Shown here: positions 15,883 through 22,951 of the stretch, piece by piece
Numbering within the stretch: position 1 is the first letter of the stretch
Layout of the letters: each line of letters begins with the position of its first letter
Origin: Acidobacteriota bacterium
GTDB lineage: Bacteria; Acidobacteriota; Terriglobia; Terriglobales; Acidobacteriaceae
Assembly (NCBI GenBank): GCA_021810625.1
Contig: JAJZIJ010000027.1
Coordinates: 1-33,705 of the forward strand
DNA: 33,705 nucleotides
Reading direction: 5' to 3'
Program-made: the position numbers and the translations under genes
Notes under the pieces: generated by a model
What the model was told of the DNA's origin: nothing
The model's database searches: none
Seen by the model: only the letters and a program-made list of their open reading frames with translations

Positions 15883-15923
15883 GCCAGCTTCTTCCGACCA
15901 GCGCTGGGGGGAAAGAAGCTGGC
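15883..15923. terminator. Bidirectional terminator-like hairpin between fucosidase and mqnA
   Basis: GCCAGCTTCTT (15883-15893) and AAGAAGCTGGC (15913-15923) form a perfect 11-bp stem. The loop contains the palindrome CCAGCGCTGG (15898-15907). It fills the 61-bp space between two convergent genes and its last base is the last base of the mqnA stop. No clean U-tract follows on either strand, so termination is inferred from position and stem strength. Confidence 0.6.
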
Positions 15924-16819
15924 TACAAAAAACGCAGCGGCGGGGCCGGCGGCAACACGCCCAGCTCAGCGGCATAGCGATAGAACAATCCAAGCCCGGC
16001 CAGGCAATTGTCGTCCAGCGTGTAATGAATGTTGTTTTTCAGATAGGCGCGGATGACCGCAGACGGAACGGCGGGCGGGCCAATCAGGCGGGGTGTCCAC
16101 TCAGCGACGATCTCCTCCAAATGCGCCATGCCATGATCGCGGGAGCGTTGAAAGTCGCCTGTCACCTCCGCCGCGCTCAGGCCGGATGCGCGTATCGCCT
16201 CTGGGCGCGCGGCCCAGAAGGCCGAGACCCAGGGCAGCCCGGTGTGCTGTTTCCATTCGTGGGCCAGGTCGATGTACTCCAGTTGCTCGCCAGTGCGGTT
16301 TGCGCGGGCCGCCCGATCTTCGAGCGCCAGCAGCGCAGGATCGCCGATTAGCACCGCAGCATCGCAGTCGGCAAGCATGGCATCCAGATTGCCCGCAAGG
16401 TTGGTTGCGCGCGGGACAAACTCCGGCGCAGCCCCATAGAATTTCCGCAGAATTACCTGAGCGTAAACATTCGAGCTGCGCGAGGCCGGGTCTGCCGCGA
16501 TGCAGCGCAAACCGCGCATCCCGTTCGGCTGCCGCATCACCAGCAGGATGGAGCGGACGTGATCCAGCGAAGCAATCGCGCAGCCAGGGATGACGGCCAG
16601 CCCCGGCGTGGCGGCATACGCTGCGGCAGGTACCAGGCCGATATCGGCGCGACCTGTGGCCAACTCGTCGGCGCACTGCGCGGGTAGCGTCGCATGAATT
16701 TCATAACGCTCGGCCAGGCGGTTCTGTTCGGGAGCGTGTTCAAAATCCCACATCAGCGGCGCGGGATTGAGATATTGAATGGCGGAGATGCGCAACTTGC
16801 GGGTCACAGAGGATGTCAC
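15923..16819 (-). CDS. mqnA: Chorismate dehydratase MqnA (menaquinone, futalosine pathway)
   Basis: First enzyme of the futalosine route to menaquinone, dehydrating chorismate to 3-enolpyruvoylbenzoate. The protein has the periplasmic-binding-protein-like fold of the MqnA/MqnD family. Recognisable parts are LRISAIQYLNPAPLMW near the N-terminus, ADIGLVPAAAYA, ASRSSNVYAQVILRKFYG, CDAAVLIGDPALLA and the WVSAFWAARPEAI segment. The start is uncertain. The frame is open to a GTG at 16894 that overlaps marR, but the first 25 residues are proline-rich and unlike the family. I give GTG 16819; GTG 16807 or TTG 16825 are alternatives. It lies just downstream of marR on the same strand and may be co-transcribed. 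Confidence 0.85.
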   Translation of the reverse strand: MTSSVTRKLRISAIQYLNPAPLMWDFEHAPEQNRLAERYEIHATLPAQCADELATGRADIGLVPAAAYAATPGLAVIPGCAIASLDHVRSILLVMRQPNGMRGLRCIAADPASRSSNVYAQVILRKFYGAAPEFVPRATNLAGNLDAMLADCDAAVLIGDPALLALEDRAARANRTGEQLEYIDLAHEWKQHTGLPWVSAFWAARPEAIRASGLSAAEVTGDFQRSRDHGMAHLEEIVAEWTPRLIGPPAVPSAVIRAYLKNNIHYTLDDNCLAGLGLFYRYAAELGVLPPAPPLRFL

Positions 16820-16868
16820 AGACAAGTGTAACAACCCTGGCGCGGCGGGCGGGCGTGGCGGGAGGGTT

Positions 16869-17324
16869 TCACTTTGCTCGTGCGATGGCAACACAAAGTT
16901 CTTCGACAGCGCGCAGGTGGTCGAATGTTTTTTTCAATTCCGCAGTTCCGATTTTGCTTTCAAAGAGTCGTTGCATCTGATCGAGGATTCCGATAACGCG
17001 CATGGCGCGTTTTTTGCCGTGGGGTTTCAGGGATAGATGGAACCCCCTGGCATCCTCGGCGTTGATTTTTCTTTGCAGCAATCCCTTTGCCTCCAGGGAG
17101 GAGATGCAATGGCTCACGTTGCCGCGACTGGTGGAAAAGGTCGCTGCAAGCTGGGAGGGATTGACGGGGCGGGATTCCTCAAAAAAAATGGCCACGAGAA
17201 CCAGGGACTCAAAAAAACTCAATTCCTCGGATCGCAGGATATGGTTCAATTCAGCGTCAAGCCGACGCGCAATGCGGCTTGCCTCAAAGATGGGGCTTTG
17301 TCGCAGGAAGGATTCGATGCGCAT
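16869..17324 (-). CDS. MarR-family winged-helix transcriptional regulator
   Basis: A 151-aa regulator with the MarR architecture. It has dimerising helices at both ends and a central winged helix: LSFFESLVLVAIFFEE, NPSQLAATFSTSRGNVSHCISSLEAKGLL (helix-turn-helix with recognition helix RGNVSHCISSLE) and the wing RKINAEDARGFHLSLKPHGK. ATG 17324 is chosen because GAGG lies six bases upstream. An ATG at 17348 would add eight residues but has no ribosome binding site and falls inside the operator-like inverted repeat. It diverges from bioB and is followed by mqnA. I infer control of itself, mqnA and/or the bio operon; the ligand is unknown. Confidence 0.85.
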   Translation of the reverse strand: MRIESFLRQSPIFEASRIARRLDAELNHILRSEELSFFESLVLVAIFFEESRPVNPSQLAATFSTSRGNVSHCISSLEAKGLLQRKINAEDARGFHLSLKPHGKKRAMRVIGILDQMQRLFESKIGTAELKKTFDHLRAVEELCVAIARAK

Positions 17325-17335
17325 GGGAACCTCGT

Positions 17336-17360
17336 AAATAGTTTCCATTGAAAACTATTT
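17336..17360. promoter_or_regulatory. Operator-like inverted repeat between marR and bioB
   Basis: AAATAGTTT (17336-17344), seven bases, AAACTATTT (17352-17360): a perfect 9-bp inverted repeat of the size and AT-rich character usual for MarR dimers. It ends 12 bases upstream of the marR start and overlaps the candidate -35 of bioB. Confidence 0.75.
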
Positions 17361-17376
17361 AGTACAAGAGTAAACC
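17348..17376 (+). promoter_or_regulatory. Candidate bioB promoter overlapping the operator
   Basis: TTGAAA (17348-17353), a 17-bp spacer, and TAAACC (17371-17376). The -35 matches five of six consensus bases, the -10 only three. The -35 lies wholly inside the right part of the inverted repeat, so a bound dimer would compete with RNA polymerase. The bioB ATG follows 38 bases after the -10. Confidence 0.4.
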
Positions 17377-17414
17377 ATCCACACAATCTTCGCCGAATCG
17401 CGCATGATGGTGGA

Positions 17415-18413
17415 ATGCTATCCAATATCTCCAACCTTGAGCGCGCTGCGGAGCCTTCCGCGCTGGCGCAAACCGCCCTGAGGCTGTATCAAAAACATTT
17501 TTTTGATCTTTTGTATGAAGCGCACACGGTGCATCGGTCGTTTCATGCGCTCGAAGACATTCAGCGGTGTGTCTTGCTGTCGATCAAGACCGGTGGGTGC
17601 GCGGAAGATTGCGGCTACTGCTCCCAATCGGCGCACCACAAGACAGGCCTGGAGCGACGTCCGCTCCTGTCTGTCGAGGATGTTCGCGCAGCGGTCACGC
17701 AGGCGAAGGAAGCAGGGGCGCAACGATTTTGCATGGGGGCGGCGTGGCGGCAAGCTCCAGAGGGCGAGCAATTCGAGCGGGTTCTGGATATGGTTCGCAC
17801 CATCAAGTCCTTCGGCCTGGAGGCCTGTACGACACTTGGAATGTTAACGCTGGCCCAGGCGCAGCAACTGAAGCGCGCCGGCCTTGATGCTTACAACCAC
17901 AATCTTGATACCAGCCGCGAGTATTATCCAAAGATCGTAACGACACGCACCTATGATGACCGACTGAACACGCTGCGCGTGGCACGCGAGGCGGGATTGA
18001 CGCTTTGCAGCGGCGGAATCATCGGCCTGGGGGAAAGCATCGAGGATCGCTGCGCGATGGTGGCTGAGCTGGCCGCTCTTGATCCGCAACCCGAATCGGT
18101 TCCCATCAATCTTTTGATGCCAGTTCCCGGAACGCCTCTGGAAAAGGCTCCCGACGTTGCCGTGACGGACTTGGTTCGGACGATTGCCGTGGCGCGTATC
18201 CTGATGCCCCGGTCGCGCGTGCGGCTCTCCGCCGGACGCGTGCATCTGTCGCAGGAGGCGCAACTGCTCGCTTTATTTGCCGGAGCCAACTCCATTTTTA
18301 TTGGCGAGAAGCTGCTAACGACGCCGAATGCGGCGCTGTCGGCGGACGAGGAGATGTTTGCCTGCCTTGCCAGTGGCGATGTACGGGGAAGCGTCTCCGA
18401 TGCCGGAAATTGA
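17415..18413 (+). CDS. bioB: Biotin synthase BioB
   Basis: Radical SAM enzyme that inserts sulfur into dethiobiotin, the last step of biotin synthesis. The 332-aa product has the radical SAM cluster motif CAEDCGYC (cysteines 62, 66 and 69), CVLLSIKTGGC before it, the family block YNHNLDTSREYYPKI, GGIIGLGES, and the C-terminal RLSAGRVHLS with the arginine expected to bind the [2Fe-2S] cluster. The start at 17415 is the only one that fits the family N-terminus; the ribosome binding site is weak (GGTGGA adjacent). It is the first gene of bioBFDA-bioZ and its 3' end overlaps bioF by 14 bases. Confidence 0.97.
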   Translation: MLSNISNLERAAEPSALAQTALRLYQKHFFDLLYEAHTVHRSFHALEDIQRCVLLSIKTGGCAEDCGYCSQSAHHKTGLERRPLLSVEDVRAAVTQAKEAGAQRFCMGAAWRQAPEGEQFERVLDMVRTIKSFGLEACTTLGMLTLAQAQQLKRAGLDAYNHNLDTSREYYPKIVTTRTYDDRLNTLRVAREAGLTLCSGGIIGLGESIEDRCAMVAELAALDPQPESVPINLLMPVPGTPLEKAPDVAVTDLVRTIAVARILMPRSRVRLSAGRVHLSQEAQLLALFAGANSIFIGEKLLTTPNAALSADEEMFACLASGDVRGSVSDAGN

Positions 18414-19551
18414 TGCGAACCTGGAATTCAGAATTTGCAATCGGTTGGCGCAGTTGCAGGCCGAAGGGCTGTATCGAAGACTCCAGCCGCCGACGGGAAT
18501 CGATTTCTGCTCGAACGATTATCTGCGGCTGGCCGCGCATCCACAGTTGAAGGCGCGCATGTCCGCAGCGGTTTTGGAAGAAGGCTGCGGCTCGACTGGC
18601 TCTCGATTGCTGCGCGGCGACCGGGCAGGCTTTTCTGCCATTGAGCGGCGATTCGCGCAGTGGAAAGGAACCGAGGCCGCGCTCTATTTTGGAAGCGGCT
18701 ATGCGGCCAATCTTGCCGTGCTTTCGACATTTCTGGAAGAGGGCGATGTTGTTTTCTTTGACCGCCTCAACCACGCCAGCCTGATTGATGGCATGAAGCT
18801 GGGGAAGGCAAAAAAAATTATCTTTCCCCATGCAGATTTGCAGGCGCTCCGACGCCATCTGGAATCCACTCCCACGGAGGGCCAGCGGTTTCTGGTGACG
18901 GAATCCCTGTTCAGTATGGATGGAGACCTGGCTCCGTTGCGGGAGTACGCGGCGCTGTGCAGCGAGGCAGGCGTTGCTCTGATTGTGGATGAGGCTCACG
19001 CTGTCGGAGTGTATGGAGAGCGCGGCACGGGCCTTATTGAGGAAGCTGGAATTACGAAGGATGTTTTTCTCTCGATCAATTCTGCGGGAAAGGCATTGGG
19101 CGTCAGCGGAGCTTTTGTGGCTGGAGCGTTCTGGGCCATTGAATATCTGATACAGCGCGGACGAACTTTTCTGTTTTCGACCGCTCCGCCGCCCTCGGTG
19201 GCAGCGGCAATGGATGCCGCTCTGGATGTCCTTGAGCAGGAACCGGAACGTCGAAGCCAGTTGCACACGCTGACCAAACAATTGCGTTCCATCCTCGCCG
19301 ATCAAGGGCTGGAGGTTGCGCGAGAGGGATCGCAGATCATTCCTGTTCTTATCGGAGAAAATGCTCGCGCCGTCCGTGTTGCCGCAGCGTTACAGGCAGA
19401 TGGATTTGATGTGCGCGCCATTCGTCCGCCAACGGTTCCAGAGGGAACGGCGCGGCTGCGTCTCTCTGTCAATACCGGGCTGGCGGAAGACGCGCTGCTG
19501 CGTTTCTCTACCTGCCTGCATATCGCTCTATCCCACGCGAGGATCGCATGA
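18400..19551 (+). CDS. bioF: 8-amino-7-oxononanoate synthase BioF
   Basis: PLP enzyme of the alpha-oxoamine synthase family that condenses pimeloyl-ACP (or -CoA) with L-alanine to KAPA. The 383-aa product shows FCSNDYLRLAAHP (36-48), GSTGSRLLRGDR (64-75), FFDRLNHASLIDG, DEAHAVGVYGERG (197-209; aspartate contacts PLP nitrogen) and the Schiff-base lysine in SINSAGKALG (K231). ATG 18400 has GGGGAAG about nine bases upstream and overlaps the end of bioB, indicating translational coupling. An upstream in-frame extension to 18328 lies inside bioB and is not family-like. The stop overlaps the bioD start (ATGA). Confidence 0.96.
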   Translation: MPEIDANLEFRICNRLAQLQAEGLYRRLQPPTGIDFCSNDYLRLAAHPQLKARMSAAVLEEGCGSTGSRLLRGDRAGFSAIERRFAQWKGTEAALYFGSGYAANLAVLSTFLEEGDVVFFDRLNHASLIDGMKLGKAKKIIFPHADLQALRRHLESTPTEGQRFLVTESLFSMDGDLAPLREYAALCSEAGVALIVDEAHAVGVYGERGTGLIEEAGITKDVFLSINSAGKALGVSGAFVAGAFWAIEYLIQRGRTFLFSTAPPPSVAAAMDAALDVLEQEPERRSQLHTLTKQLRSILADQGLEVAREGSQIIPVLIGENARAVRVAAALQADGFDVRAIRPPTVPEGTARLRLSVNTGLAEDALLRFSTCLHIALSHARIA

Positions 19552-20219
19552 TCGGCCTATTTGTAACCGGGACGGATACAAATATAGGGAAGACGTCAGT
19601 TTGCGCGGCGCTGATGCATCGCTATCGACGCATCGCAAGCCTGCGCTACTGGAAACCGGTGCAGACAGGCTCTCCCGAAGGTGACGACACGGCCACCGCG
19701 CGCGCGCTTGGCCAATGTTCTGACGCGGAGATTTGCATGGAAGGCGTTCGGCTGCCACGACCCTTGTCTCCGCACCTTGCCGCCCGGTTGCATGGAGAAG
19801 AAATCCATCTGCAAAAACTGCTTGCGCCAGCGGAGAACGCGGATGGGTCGCGTGCCTGGATTGTCGAAGGCGCTGGAGGCGTGCTGGTGCCGCTGAATGC
19901 CTCATGCTTAATGGTCGATCTGATCGCGGCTCTTGGATTGCCAACGCTGGTCGTGGCGCGTTCCTCGTTGGGCACCATCAACCACACGCTGCTCACGCTG
20001 GAGGCGCTGCGAGCCAGAGGGCAGAAGATTGCGGGCGTGGTGATGGTGGGAGATTCCAACTCTGAGAATCGGCGCGCCATTGAGCAGTACGGAAACGTTG
20101 CCGTGATCGGCGAGATGCCGCTTTTTTCTTCGCTGACGCCGAATAGCCTTGCCGATTGGGCGCTGCGCGAACTCGACCCGCAGGGTGCGCTCGAATCTAT
20201 ATTCACGGAGGCGCGTTGA
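19548..20219 (+). CDS. bioD: ATP-dependent dethiobiotin synthetase BioD
   Basis: Closes the ureido ring of DAPA using CO2 and ATP to make dethiobiotin. The 223-aa protein has the P-loop GTDTNIGKT (8-16), WKPVQTG (35-41) with the substrate-binding lysine, the acidic VEGAGGVLVPL segment of the second nucleotide motif, and MPLFSSL near the C-terminus. Its ATG overlaps the bioF stop in an ATGA arrangement, with GCGAGG as the ribosome binding site within bioF. bioA starts two bases after the stop. Confidence 0.96.
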   Translation: MIGLFVTGTDTNIGKTSVCAALMHRYRRIASLRYWKPVQTGSPEGDDTATARALGQCSDAEICMEGVRLPRPLSPHLAARLHGEEIHLQKLLAPAENADGSRAWIVEGAGGVLVPLNASCLMVDLIAALGLPTLVVARSSLGTINHTLLTLEALRARGQKIAGVVMVGDSNSENRRAIEQYGNVAVIGEMPLFSSLTPNSLADWALRELDPQGALESIFTEAR

Positions 20220-20221
20220 GG

Positions 20222-21613
20222 ATGAATGCTTCACGAAAAATTGCGTCGGCGGGCGAGTGCAACGCGGAGGAATGCAACTCCGACTGGCAGCAGTGGGATC
20301 GCGCCTATCTCTGGCATCCCTATACGCAGATGCAGACGGCGCCGATGCCCGTGCCAATTGTTCGCGGCGAGGGAATGTATTTGTACCGGCCCGATGGCAC
20401 GCGCATTCTGGATGGCATCTCGTCCTGGTGGGTCAACATTCATGGCCATTGCCATCCCTATCTGAATGAGGCGATCCGAAAACAGGCCGGGGAGTTGGAG
20501 CATGTGATGTTTGCCGGCTTCACGCACAGGCCCGCAGCCATTCTTGCCGAACGTCTCGTTCAGGTTTTGCCATCGGGACTGCGGCGCATTTTTTACTCTG
20601 ACAATGGTTCAACCGCCGTGGAAGTGGCGCTGAAGATGGCGTTGCAATACTGGCGAAATCAGGGGCAGGAGCAGCGGCGCGTCTTTGTCATGCTCGACCA
20701 CGCGTATCATGGCGACACCGTCGGAGCGATGTCTGCCAGCGCCGCCTCGTTGTTTACGGAGTCCTTTCAGCCGCTACTCTTTCCTGTGGAGCGCGCGCAC
20801 GCGCCGTACTGCTATCGCTGTCCCGTGGCGCTCGATCCGTCCCGGTGCCAGATTGATTGTCTGACGAGTCTCCGAAATATATTGGAGGCGCAAAGCGGAA
20901 AGATCGCGGGCGTGCTGGTGGAACCGATGTTGCAAGCTGCGGGAGGCATGATTACCTGGCCAAAGCAGTTTCTGCATGGGGTGCGCCAGCTCTGCGACGC
21001 GCATGGGACGCTGATGATCGCCGACGAAGTGCTGACCGGATTTGGCCGCACGGGAAAAATGTTTGCCTGCGAACACGCGCAGATTTCGCCTGACCTGATG
21101 TGTCTCTCCAAAGCTCTTACCGGAGGCTATCTGCCGATGGGAGTGACGGCGGCAACAGAGGAAATTTACGATGCCTTCCTCAGCGATGATCGCCGCAAGA
21201 CGTTTTTTCATGGGCACTCTTTTACCGCCAATCCACTGGCCTGCGCCGTCTCCATTGCCAGCCTGGAACTGCTGCACAGGGAGAACTCGCTGGCGCGTGT
21301 GGTCGCGTTGGAAGCGCTGTTTCATTCCAGAAAGGCGGCATTGCAGGAGCTTCCTTACGTCGGGGATGTTCGCATTCTTGGCGGCGTGCTTGCGCTGGAA
21401 CTGGTGCGCGACAAGCAGACGCGAGAGGCCGGGGGGTATCTGGATCGCGTCGGCCCTGCATTGACGCAAGCATTTCTGGATCGTGGATTGTTGCTGCGGC
21501 CCTTGGGAAATGTGATGTACTTTATGCCGCCGTACATCATCCGCGACGAAGAGGCGCATTGGGTGCTCGACCAGATTGAAGACGTTCTGCAACATTGGCA
21601 GTGGCCGAAGTAG
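20222..21613 (+). CDS. bioA: Adenosylmethionine-8-amino-7-oxononanoate aminotransferase BioA
   Basis: Class III PLP aminotransferase that converts KAPA to DAPA with S-adenosylmethionine as the amino donor. The 463-aa protein has HPYTQM (32-37), DGISSWWVNIHGHCHP (64-79), FYSDNGSTAVEVALKMA (124-140), HAYHGDT (160-166), ADEVLTGFGRTG (267-278) and the PLP lysine in CLSKALTGGYLP (K297). The start at 20222 lies two bases after the bioD stop, with GGAGG about ten bases upstream. The WW pair after DGISS is typical of BioA as opposed to other class III enzymes. It is 29 bases upstream of the condensing enzyme gene. Confidence 0.96.
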   Translation: MNASRKIASAGECNAEECNSDWQQWDRAYLWHPYTQMQTAPMPVPIVRGEGMYLYRPDGTRILDGISSWWVNIHGHCHPYLNEAIRKQAGELEHVMFAGFTHRPAAILAERLVQVLPSGLRRIFYSDNGSTAVEVALKMALQYWRNQGQEQRRVFVMLDHAYHGDTVGAMSASAASLFTESFQPLLFPVERAHAPYCYRCPVALDPSRCQIDCLTSLRNILEAQSGKIAGVLVEPMLQAAGGMITWPKQFLHGVRQLCDAHGTLMIADEVLTGFGRTGKMFACEHAQISPDLMCLSKALTGGYLPMGVTAATEEIYDAFLSDDRRKTFFHGHSFTANPLACAVSIASLELLHRENSLARVVALEALFHSRKAALQELPYVGDVRILGGVLALELVRDKQTREAGGYLDRVGPALTQAFLDRGLLLRPLGNVMYFMPPYIIRDEEAHWVLDQIEDVLQHWQWPK

Positions 21614-21642
21614 GAACGCATCGCAGAAAGGATCGAACTCGC

Positions 21643-22626
21643 TTGCTCAACATAAAGGTGGCCGGGGTTGGTTCGGTTGTGCCGCGCACTGGAACCGAAA
21701 ATGCGGAGATGGAAGCGCGTCTCGGCCTGGAGTCGGGCTGGATTGAAAAGCGGACAGGCGTCCGTTTTCGTCCCATCGCGGAGGATACTGTTGCGACCTC
21801 TGATCTGGCCGTCTCGGCGGGCCAGCGCGCTCTCGAAGCGGCTTGTGTTCTGCCTGCGGAGATTGGACTCCTGCTGTTGGCCACCAGTACGCCCGATCAT
21901 CTTTTGCCGCCAACGGCTCCGCTGGTGGCGCACAGGCTGGCGCTCACGAATGCAGGAGCGATCGATATGGCGGGCGCTTGTTCTGGCTTCCTCTACGCCT
22001 TCCTTATGGGAGCGAGCTTTGCGCAAACAATGCAAAAGCCAGTGCTGGTGATCGCCGCCAACATTCTCTCGCGGCGCGTCGATCCGATGGATCGCAATAC
22101 CGTCACGCTCTTTGGCGATGGCGCTGGCGCAGTTGCCCTTGTGCCATCGGGTTCGGATGCGCCGCATGTTCTGGGAACGCACCTGGCCGCCGACGGCTCG
22201 CAGTACGATGCGATGGGCATTCCCGCAGGCGGCACGCGGGAGCCGCTGACCGCCGCAGGGTTGCACGCGGGGCGACATCGCATGATGCTTCGGGATGGCA
22301 AGGGACTCTTCAAGCAGGCTGCTGGCATGATGGCGGAAGCGGGTCGCCGCGCTTTGATGGAGGCGAATCTGGGCGTGGAGGATATTGATTGGTGGATTCC
22401 GCATCAGGCCAATCTGAGAATGATCCGCGAGACCGGAAGGATTCTTGCCATTCCATCCGAGCGCACCGTCACCGTGATGGATCGCTATGCGAACAGCTCC
22501 GCCGCCACGATTCCTATTGCTCTGGCCGAGGCGGTCGCAGATGGACGCATCGGCAAGGGTGATACGCTGCTTCTCACCGCTGCCGGGGCGGGCATGATGT
22601 CCGCCGGGATCGTTTTGCGGTGGTAG
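21643..22626 (+). CDS. bioZ: BioZ-like 3-oxoacyl-ACP synthase III
   Basis: FabH-type condensing enzyme, 327 aa. The Cys-His-Asn triad is intact: C about 113 in DMAGACSGFLYAF, H about 255 in WWIPHQANLRM, and N about 285 in YANSSAATIPIAL. In Agrobacterium and relatives a FabH paralogue called BioZ is encoded at the end of bioBFDAZ and condenses glutaryl-thioester with malonyl-ACP toward pimeloyl-ACP. The identical order here suggests the same job, in place of bioC/bioH. Sequence alone does not exclude an ordinary FabH. A TTG start at 21643 is preferred, with AGAAAGGA about 11 bases upstream; TTG 21595 would overlap bioA. Confidence 0.75.
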   Translation: MLNIKVAGVGSVVPRTGTENAEMEARLGLESGWIEKRTGVRFRPIAEDTVATSDLAVSAGQRALEAACVLPAEIGLLLLATSTPDHLLPPTAPLVAHRLALTNAGAIDMAGACSGFLYAFLMGASFAQTMQKPVLVIAANILSRRVDPMDRNTVTLFGDGAGAVALVPSGSDAPHVLGTHLAADGSQYDAMGIPAGGTREPLTAAGLHAGRHRMMLRDGKGLFKQAAGMMAEAGRRALMEANLGVEDIDWWIPHQANLRMIRETGRILAIPSERTVTVMDRYANSSAATIPIALAEAVADGRIGKGDTLLLTAAGAGMMSAGIVLRW

Positions 22627-22951
22627 ATATATAATGAACGTTTATGTCGGGAGCGCTTTCCGACAGATTTCGATCTGGCCCCAACATAAAAGTCATGGTT
22701 TTGTTGGAGTTTTCCGGCCCTGGCGACGTTTTTGTGGCTGGAAATATCCAAGAGCGAGGTCATCGCGAAAGAAATGCTCTCGTAGAAGAGCGCAGAGTTG
22801 TTTAACATTAAAGGTACCAAGTAAAAACAGATATCCAACAGGGGATGGCAGGGACGCATCGCCGGGGTTTTTTATTTGGCGAATGTTGTCTGACCATCGC
22901 GCATTCCACATTTTCTGTACAACCTAAACATTGAAGAGACCGAGGCAAGCA
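22627..22951 (+). other. 325-bp gene-free region: bio operon end and gltB leader
   Basis: TATAAT at 22630-22635 follows the bioZ stop but lacks a good -35. Two adjacent hairpins come next: GTCGGGA/TTTCCGAC (22646 to about 22663) and CAGAT-TTCG-ATCTG (22664-22677), the latter with a stable UUCG-type loop. Near 22845-22863 GGGGATG and CATCGCC can pair with one mismatch, followed by GGGG and a run of six T, resembling an attenuator or weak terminator before gltB. I see no credible coding sequence. Roles are inferred. Confidence 0.4.

Noticed and set aside
22634-22927. A 97-codon frame in the gltB leader
   Set aside because: No ribosome binding site; the Arg/Trp/Ser-rich composition looks random and it overlaps the structured leader.
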